NCBI GenBank assembly: GCA_034521445.1
Contig: JAXHMM010000003.1
Span: forward strand, 248,001 to 312,000
Reading direction: 5' to 3'
Length of the DNA stretch: 64,000 nucleotides
From: Balneolaceae bacterium
GTDB taxonomy: Bacteria; Bacteroidota; Rhodothermia; Balneolales; Balneolaceae
Shown piece by piece: positions 56,223-64,000 of this stretch (position 1 is its first letter; each line of letters opens with the position of its first letter). The position numbers and the translations under genes were made by a program. A model generated the notes under the pieces. It had not been told where the DNA came from. It saw only the letters and a program-made list of their open reading frames with translations, and searched no databases.

Positions 56223-56243
56223 GTTCTTTGACGTAGTGGAATA
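56223..56243 (+). promoter_or_regulatory. boxA-like site before 23S
   Basis: GTTCTTTGACGTAGTGGAAT repeats the 16S-leader element at 54155 with three differences. Position in the spacer upstream of 23S is where a second boxA is known in other rRNA operons. Confidence 0.62.
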
Positions 56244-56318
56244 GCTGATAGGTTATAAGGTTAAGATCGAGCGTCGATCGAGCAAGGCGCTGGCGACTGC
56301 CGGCCCCGCCGAGGGGAT

Positions 56319-56332
56319 GGCAAGTCATACAG
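56319..56332 (+). other. 23S processing stem, 5' arm
   Basis: GGCAAGTCATACAG is the exact complement of CTGTATGACTTGCC at 59264-59277. The 14-bp helix brackets 23S and is the probable RNase III-type processing stem. Confidence 0.75.
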
Positions 56333-59263
<2,931 letters not shown>

Positions 59264-59277
59264 CTGTATGACTTGCC
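59264..59277 (+). other. 23S processing stem, 3' arm
   Basis: CTGTATGACTTGCC pairs perfectly with 56319-56332. Confidence 0.75.
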
Positions 59278-59411
59278 AGGCCCTCGCCCGGCCGGCGACC
59301 GGTCTTAACCGGCAACCCCCTTCAGCTATTCCCCTGGGTCAAAGCACGCCTTGCGCGCGGCCCCGTTCCCTTCTTTGTACATACATACTGACAGTCCCTC
59401 CTTCCAAGGCT

Positions 59412-59530
59412 TTGGAGGAGGCGAGCCAAGCGCGGAGGTTCCACCCGTTCCCATCCCGAACACGGCCGTTAAGCTCCGCAGCGCCGATGGTACTGCCTAC
59501 TGGCGGTAGAGTAGGTCCTCGCCTCCTCCA
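59412..59530 (+). rRNA. rrf: 5S ribosomal RNA
   Basis: About 119 bases with the conserved CCATCCCGAACACGGCCGTT (loop B/C region) and CAGCGCCGATGGTACTGC. The terminal helix is part of a perfect 20-bp stem, 59406-59425 with 59518-59537, which extends beyond the mature ends. The short CCTTTTG that follows may make this also act as a terminator, but the U run is weak. Confidence 0.93.
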
Positions 59531-59772
59531 AAGCCTTCCTTTTGTTATGGTACGCAGCGGCTGCATCCGATTCGATTAATGACGTCTCTCTTTCTGATTA
59601 GAGCCGCTGGAAGTTCAGGGCCCTCCAGCCCAATAAGCGCGGAAGGTCTGCGTTTTAGGGTAGTACAGAAAATGATTATATTACTCAGGTTATATACAAA
59701 CCCGTTTGCGAACCTGGAGCATGCCAAACGCCGGGCATCTTCCGGCCGGTAGATTCAATACAAGCAGGACAT

Positions 59773-61278
59773 ATGGAATTCTCCGATTTTATTAAGCGCT
59801 TTAAAGACAAGCTGCACAACCTCTTCAATGTAGAGGACGACCTCGACGAGCTCAGCCTTGAGCGCGGACTTCCCGACGATATTTTCAGCGAGGTAATGGA
59901 CTGCCATCCCCTGAGCGTTTTTATCCCCGAAGAGTACGGGGGGCGCGGCGTAAAGACCCACGAGGCGCTTTCGATGCTGGAGACCAGCTCGTATGAATCT
60001 CTGGCGCTGGGGCTGATGATGGGCATTAACGGAGCGCTGTTCCTGCAGCCCGTGGCCAACTACGGACGCCCGGAAATCAAGGACGAGATCTTCCGCCGGT
60101 TTATGGAGGAGCAGAGCATGGGCGGGCTGATGATCACCGAGCCCGACTTCGGCTCCGACGCCCTGCGTATGGAGACTTCCTACCGCTACAACAAGGAGAA
60201 AAACCACTACAACGTGGAGGGCACCAAGCATTGGGCCGGGCTGACCGGCAGCGCAGACTACTGGCTGATCACTGCGCGCCAGCAAGGCAAGAACGGCAAC
60301 CTGGGGCGTGACATCGGATTTTTTGTTCACGACAGCCGCCGCGGGGGCATCGAGGTGGAGGAGTACTACAAGAACCTGGGCCTCTACATGCTGCCCTACG
60401 GCCGAAACAAGATCAACATCAACGTCCCCGGCGAGTTCCGTCTCAAACCCAAATCCACCGGCATCAAAATGATGCTGGATGTGCTGCACCGCAGCCGCCT
60501 GCAGTTCCCCGGCATGGGCATCGGATTCCTGAAGCGCATGCTCGACGAAGCCATGGAGCACTGCCGGGAACGCATCGTGGGAGGTCAGAACCTGGTCAGT
60601 TACGACCAGGTGAAAGAACGCCTCAGCCGTCTCCAGGCCTATTTTACCATCTCTTCGGCCATGTGCGCGTATACCTCCGAGAAGATCAACATGGAGAAGG
60701 ACGTTGCAACCATGGACCTGCCGGCCAACAGCATCAAGTCCCTCACCACCGACATGATGCAGAGCGCCGCCCAGTCGCTTATGCAGCTGATGGGCGCCAA
60801 GGGATACCGTCTCGATCACATCGCCGGGCGCTCGCTCATCGACAGCCGTCCCTTCCAGATATTTGAGGGATCCAACGACATCCTCTACCAGCAGATTTCG
60901 GAATCGGTGATCAAGATGATGCGCAGGCTGAAGACACGCAATCTCTACGAATTCCTGAACAACTACCGGCTCAGTGAGAACGCCGCGGGCTACCTGAAGG
61001 ATCTGCTCAATTTCCGGCTGGACAGCAACCTGGCCCAGCACCGGCAGGTTGAACTGGGCAAAGTGCTCAGCCGCGTCGTATCCATGGAATTCACGCTCAG
61101 GCTGGCCGAAAAAGGCTTTAACCGCGAGCTCGTCTCGGGCGCCATGGACGTGCTTCGTTCGGACATTGAGCGGATCATGACCTCCTTCCATAACACCAGC
61201 AAACCCACCGTGGTGGAATACTACGAGGAGTCGAGCTCCTGGCTTAACACGGTGGCGCCCCAACCGGTGCACTCCTGA
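59773..61278 (+). CDS. Acyl-CoA dehydrogenase family protein
   Basis: A 501-residue flavoprotein. The N domain has FIPEEYGGRGVKTHEAL. The FAD/substrate region MITEPDFGSDALRMETS (about 117-133) and the C-terminal AAQSLMQLMGAKGYRLDHIA lead to FQIFEGSNDILYQQI, whose Glu (near 366) is the usual catalytic base. It is longer than typical ACADs (~380-400) through a C-terminal helical extension (about 400-501). Likely fatty-acid beta-oxidation, exact chain length unknown. It stands 240 bases after 5S with its own promoter not obvious. Confidence 0.87.
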   Translation: MEFSDFIKRFKDKLHNLFNVEDDLDELSLERGLPDDIFSEVMDCHPLSVFIPEEYGGRGVKTHEALSMLETSSYESLALGLMMGINGALFLQPVANYGRPEIKDEIFRRFMEEQSMGGLMITEPDFGSDALRMETSYRYNKEKNHYNVEGTKHWAGLTGSADYWLITARQQGKNGNLGRDIGFFVHDSRRGGIEVEEYYKNLGLYMLPYGRNKININVPGEFRLKPKSTGIKMMLDVLHRSRLQFPGMGIGFLKRMLDEAMEHCRERIVGGQNLVSYDQVKERLSRLQAYFTISSAMCAYTSEKINMEKDVATMDLPANSIKSLTTDMMQSAAQSLMQLMGAKGYRLDHIAGRSLIDSRPFQIFEGSNDILYQQISESVIKMMRRLKTRNLYEFLNNYRLSENAAGYLKDLLNFRLDSNLAQHRQVELGKVLSRVVSMEFTLRLAEKGFNRELVSGAMDVLRSDIERIMTSFHNTSKPTVVEYYEESSSWLNTVAPQPVHS

Positions 61279-61309
61279 TCCGAAGCTGACGAATTCCCCT
61301 TCCCACCTT

Positions 61310-61999
61310 ATGAAGAAGGTCATCGTTCTCACCGGCGCCGGCATGAGCGCCGACAGCGGACTTGGCACCTTTCGCGATGCCGGCGGACTCTGGGAGGAAC
61401 ACGACATCTACGATGTGGCCACTCCGGAGGGCTTCCGGCGCGATCCCGAAATGGTGCTGCGCTTCTACAACGAGCGCCGCAAGCAGACCCACGAGGCCGA
61501 ACCCCACGCCGGACACAAAGCGCTGGCACGCCTGGAAGAGCACTTCGACGTGACCATCGTCACCCAGAATATCGACAACCTGCACGAGCGGGCCGGCTCT
61601 TCCGATGTGCTTCATCTGCACGGGGAGATCACCAAGGTGCGCAGTGTGGAGGATCCCTCACTGGTTTACGACATCGGGGGCGATCCCATCGAGGTGGGCG
61701 ATACCGCCGAGGACGGCGCCCAGCTGCGTCCCCACGTGGTCTGGTTCGGGGAAATGGTGCCCCACATGGAACAGGCTGCCGAGATCGTGCCGGAGGCCGA
61801 CCTGCTGCTGGTCATCGGCACTTCGCTGGTGGTCTATCCCGCGGCGGGTCTCGTGGACCTGGTGCCGGGAACCATCCCGCGATTTGTGGTGGATCCCGCC
61901 CGCCCCGAAATAAACCTGGACGGATGGGAGCATATAGAAAAGCGAGCCGAGGAGGGCGCGCCCGAGCTGGTCGACCGCCTCATTGCCGAAAAGAGCTGA
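61310..61999 (+). CDS. cobB: Sir2-family NAD-dependent deacylase, zinc ligands absent
   Basis: A 229-residue class III sirtuin. The NAD loop reads GAGMSADSGLGTFRDAGGLW (9-28), QNIDNLHERAG (86-96) follows, and His104 in LHLHGE is catalytic. The YxxR pair Tyr53/Arg56 (FYNERRKQ) marks enzymes that remove succinyl or malonyl groups. The four Cys of the zinc ribbon are all missing: the region SVEDPSLVYDIGGDPIEVGD has none. It lies 31 bases after the acyl-CoA dehydrogenase gene, which fits a role in reversing acyl-CoA-derived lysine modification. Confidence 0.88.
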   Translation: MKKVIVLTGAGMSADSGLGTFRDAGGLWEEHDIYDVATPEGFRRDPEMVLRFYNERRKQTHEAEPHAGHKALARLEEHFDVTIVTQNIDNLHERAGSSDVLHLHGEITKVRSVEDPSLVYDIGGDPIEVGDTAEDGAQLRPHVVWFGEMVPHMEQAAEIVPEADLLLVIGTSLVVYPAAGLVDLVPGTIPRFVVDPARPEINLDGWEHIEKRAEEGAPELVDRLIAEKS

Positions 62000-62038
62000 A
62001 CATACCCTCATTTTATTTTAACCAAGCAAAACCGATTC

Positions 62039-63010
62039 ATGTCCGACCGCGAAGCCAACGACGCAACGAATTCTCATCCCGATGAGCAGCCCGAAATCTC
62101 CGGTACCGGCCTGGCTGGGGCCTCCGAAGGGGAGAAGGAGGTGTTGGAAAAATATCTCCTGCAATTTCTGAACCTGGAAAAACGATTTCCGCTTCTACCC
62201 GGCATCGACAATACGGGCGCCATGGCCGGCCTTTTCGGACTGGAGGAGAGCGAGCTGGCCAAGCTGCGCGACCGCTACCGCCAGAACGCACGGGATGCCG
62301 CCGTGGAACTGCTGGAGGAGGGAGAAGTCAACGAGTGGCTGGACGATCTGCCCTTCGGCGCCTCCGATACCATCGTGGCGCTGGGCGACTCCATGACGGA
62401 CGATCTGCAGGGCTGGTTCGAGATTTTCAAGAACGTACTCGAGATTACCGTGCCTGGAGCCGACTTTACGTTCGTGAACGGGGGGGTCTCCTACAACACC
62501 TCCACGGAGGCGGTGCAGCGGCTCAACCGCGACGTGCTGGACCAAGACCCGGACTGGGTATTGGTAGCCCTGGGCACCTTCGACATGCAGCGTCTGCACG
62601 TGGCGCCCAACCGCACGCTGGTGCCCCTGGCCGATTACTGGGAAAACCTGAACACCATCGAAACGGTGGTAGAGGAGGTCACCGACAACCCCATCATCTG
62701 GATCAGTCCCCCGCCGGTCATCACCGAAATGCTCCAGCAGATCCGGCTCTTCGATTTCGATCTCTTTGAGGAGGACCTGCAGCAGGCCCGCGAGGTGCTG
62801 AACGGCAAGAAGGGCTATATCGTGGATCCGGCCGGCCGGCGCATGGGCGAGGACACCGAGCCCGACGCCTGGAACTACCTGAGTGACGGACTGCATCCCT
62901 CTCTTTCGGGACACGTGGAGACCGTGCGTGAAGTGCTGAGACATCTCACCCAGGCCAAGGATCCCGAGGAGGGTTCCAGCCTGGAACCGCCCGAGGACTA
63001 CGAAGGCTAG
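62039..63010 (+). CDS. SGNH/GDSL hydrolase-like protein
   Basis: A 323-residue protein with no signal peptide. An N-terminal acidic and helical segment (about 1-105) precedes an SGNH domain: block I VALGDSMTD (Ser118), block II VNGGVSYNT, block III LVALGTFDM (the usual GxND reads GTFD) and block V SDGLHPSLSGH with the catalytic Asp and His. Esterase or lipase-type activity is likely; the Asn oxyanion residue is not in its usual place. It ends in a CTAG shared with the convergent gene. Confidence 0.83.
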   Translation: MSDREANDATNSHPDEQPEISGTGLAGASEGEKEVLEKYLLQFLNLEKRFPLLPGIDNTGAMAGLFGLEESELAKLRDRYRQNARDAAVELLEEGEVNEWLDDLPFGASDTIVALGDSMTDDLQGWFEIFKNVLEITVPGADFTFVNGGVSYNTSTEAVQRLNRDVLDQDPDWVLVALGTFDMQRLHVAPNRTLVPLADYWENLNTIETVVEEVTDNPIIWISPPPVITEMLQQIRLFDFDLFEEDLQQAREVLNGKKGYIVDPAGRRMGEDTEPDAWNYLSDGLHPSLSGHVETVREVLRHLTQAKDPEEGSSLEPPEDYEG

Positions 63011-63702
63011 AGGTTCACGTTCAGGTTGAGCAGGCCCAGGGCCGGCTGCAGCTCGGTGCGCGGGCCCACGGCGTCCGGCGAAACCGTGCGTACCAGGCCG
63101 GGGCTGAGCAGTCCAAGACTCCAGCTTCCGTCGCCACGGTACTGCAGGAGTCCCGAGGCCGTGCGTTCTCCTCCGCCGGCGCTTGCCGTAAAATCACCTG
63201 GCCCCTCGGCCAGCACAAAGGTGTCCACCAGTCCGAATCCGAAGCCCGTCCACGCGCCGATGCCCGCCCCGTATCGAAGCGACTCCAGTAAATCCTTTTG
63301 GGCCAGCAGGGCTACCGAGGAGGCGAGCACGCAGCCTGCGGCGGTCCCGTAGACGGTGTCCAATAAAACCAGGATGGTGCTGTTGGTCCCGTCGTTGAAA
63401 ATTCCCGACTTGTAGAAATAGTCGTCCCGGCCCATCCGAGTGATGTCATATATGCCCACCCCCAATCCGAACAGAATACCGCCGCCCAGTCCCACTCGCA
63501 GCGCCTCGTAGGAGGTGGTGTTCTGCATCGCCATGGTGGCGCCCCCCAGGGCCAGGCCGTTGACGGCCCCGTTAAGCACGTCGCCCCCCAATACCTCGAG
63601 GGTCTGGGCGCCTGCGGGTGCGCAGAGAGAAGAGACGAGCAGCACGACGGCGCAGAAGCGTTTCAGGGACGTGGCGGCAGGTTTCAGGAAATAGTTTTGC
63701 AT
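63007..63702 (-). CDS. Exported glycine-rich hypothetical protein
   Basis: A 231-residue protein. An N-terminal signal peptide (FCAVVLLVSSLCAPAGAQ) leads to a mature part with repeated small-residue hydrophobic stretches (VNGLALGGATMAMQ, LRVGLGGGILFGLGVGIYD, GAGIGAWTGFGFGLVDTF) and a C-terminal beta-rich tail. It could be an outer-membrane or periplasmic protein; I do not recognise a family. The ATG at 63702 is preferred (63711 is possible). It follows an SDR gene on the same strand. Confidence 0.7.
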   Translation of the reverse strand: MQNYFLKPAATSLKRFCAVVLLVSSLCAPAGAQTLEVLGGDVLNGAVNGLALGGATMAMQNTTSYEALRVGLGGGILFGLGVGIYDITRMGRDDYFYKSGIFNDGTNSTILVLLDTVYGTAAGCVLASSVALLAQKDLLESLRYGAGIGAWTGFGFGLVDTFVLAEGPGDFTASAGGGERTASGLLQYRGDGSWSLGLLSPGLVRTVSPDAVGPRTELQPALGLLNLNVNL

Positions 63703-63793
63703 AGGGACCATAACGCTGTTCGGCAGGTTTTGTTGGTTGTATACCGGCTGGGACCCCCGGCAGTTCCATGCGGTTCCAGGGCACCTCTCCAGC

Positions 63794-64000
63794 CTACCCC
63801 GGATCGCCCAGGGTGACCGGCAGGATCTGCCCGTTGTAGAAATTCGCCCCCTCCAGTCCGAATTCGGCCACGTACCTGCCCATCTGCCCGGCATCCACCG
63901 GGGCCTCGAAACCGGGAAAGGCTTCCTGCAGCATTTCTGTCTGTACGGCGCCCAGGCAGAGGGCGTTGCAGCGAATGCCGCGGCCGGAGAGTTCCGATGC
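63794..64000 (-). CDS. SDR-family oxidoreductase, C-terminal end (window edge)
   Basis: The last 68 codons of a gene that enters from the right edge. ASELSGRGIRCNALCLGAVQ contains the SDR 'GIRCNxLxxGxVxT' region after the catalytic motif, followed by EMLQEAFPG. The ending reads GQILPVTLGDPG. The nucleotide-binding and catalytic parts lie outside the window, so substrate class cannot be judged. Confidence 0.8.
   Translation of the reverse strand, partial: ASELSGRGIRCNALCLGAVQTEMLQEAFPGFEAPVDAGQMGRYVAEFGLEGANFYNGQILPVTLGDPG

Noticed and set aside
59575-59640. Imperfect AGCGGCT...AGCCGCT arms after 5S as a terminator
   Set aside because: The loop is over 40 bases and no T run follows.

Overview
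This window is about 60% GC bacterial chromosome. The 16S/23S genes, a promoter pattern of the Bacteroidota type (TTG, 20-21 bases, TATnATTG), the near absence of Shine-Dalgarno motifs, and the gene content (six-bladed propeller lipoprotein, Asp-box secreted proteins, YfhO, WbqC) point to the Fibrobacterota-Chlorobiota-Bacteroidota group. Balneolota/Rhodothermota is the most likely placement, perhaps a halophilic Balneolaceae. The placement is an inference; a 16S search would settle it.

Layout. Bases 1-3300 hold hisS (cut by the edge), a quinone oxidoreductase, a PIG-L deacetylase and a low-GC MntA/HepT toxin-antitoxin pair. Bases 3301-14889 are a surface-polysaccharide region: WbqC-like protein, sulfotransferase, asparagine-synthase-like protein lacking the usual Cys2, Wzx-type flippase, two GT4 glycosyltransferases, a propeller lipoprotein and a YfhO membrane protein. 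Bases 14899-21465 are housekeeping: gatC, HPr and enzyme I of the PTS, a phosphoglucose/phosphomannose isomerase, birA, tilS, hpt and tRNA-Ser. A low-GC DUF4258 pair (21524-22078) follows. Bases 22229-34815 carry a large secreted Asp-box protein, a P1B-4-like metal ATPase, a YjbQ/SDR pair, typA, a small regulator/membrane-protein cluster and recG.

Bases 35012-54007 form one unbroken co-directional run joining the str, S10, spc and alpha operons: rpsL-rpsG-fusA-tuf, rpsJ to rpsQ, rplN to secY-map-infA-rpmJ, and rpsM to rplQ. rpmD is missing from its usual place. It is followed directly by a complete rRNA operon (16S, tRNA-Ile, tRNA-Ala, 23S, 5S; 54280-59530). The last part has an acyl-CoA dehydrogenase, a zinc-ligand-free sirtuin, an SGNH hydrolase, an unknown exported protein and the end of an SDR gene.

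The most unusual structure is a family of five intergenic arrays built from GACTT (or its complement AAGTC) every 7-10 bases (near 15.2, 20.7, 25.5, 27.7 and 32.7 kb). Two share an identical 29-base stretch, one contains a perfect 32-base inverted repeat, and at four of the five the stop codon of the adjoining gene lies inside the terminal repeat unit. I do not recognise this family. The second notable pattern is a TTATG start context in ten of the translation genes in place of a Shine-Dalgarno sequence.
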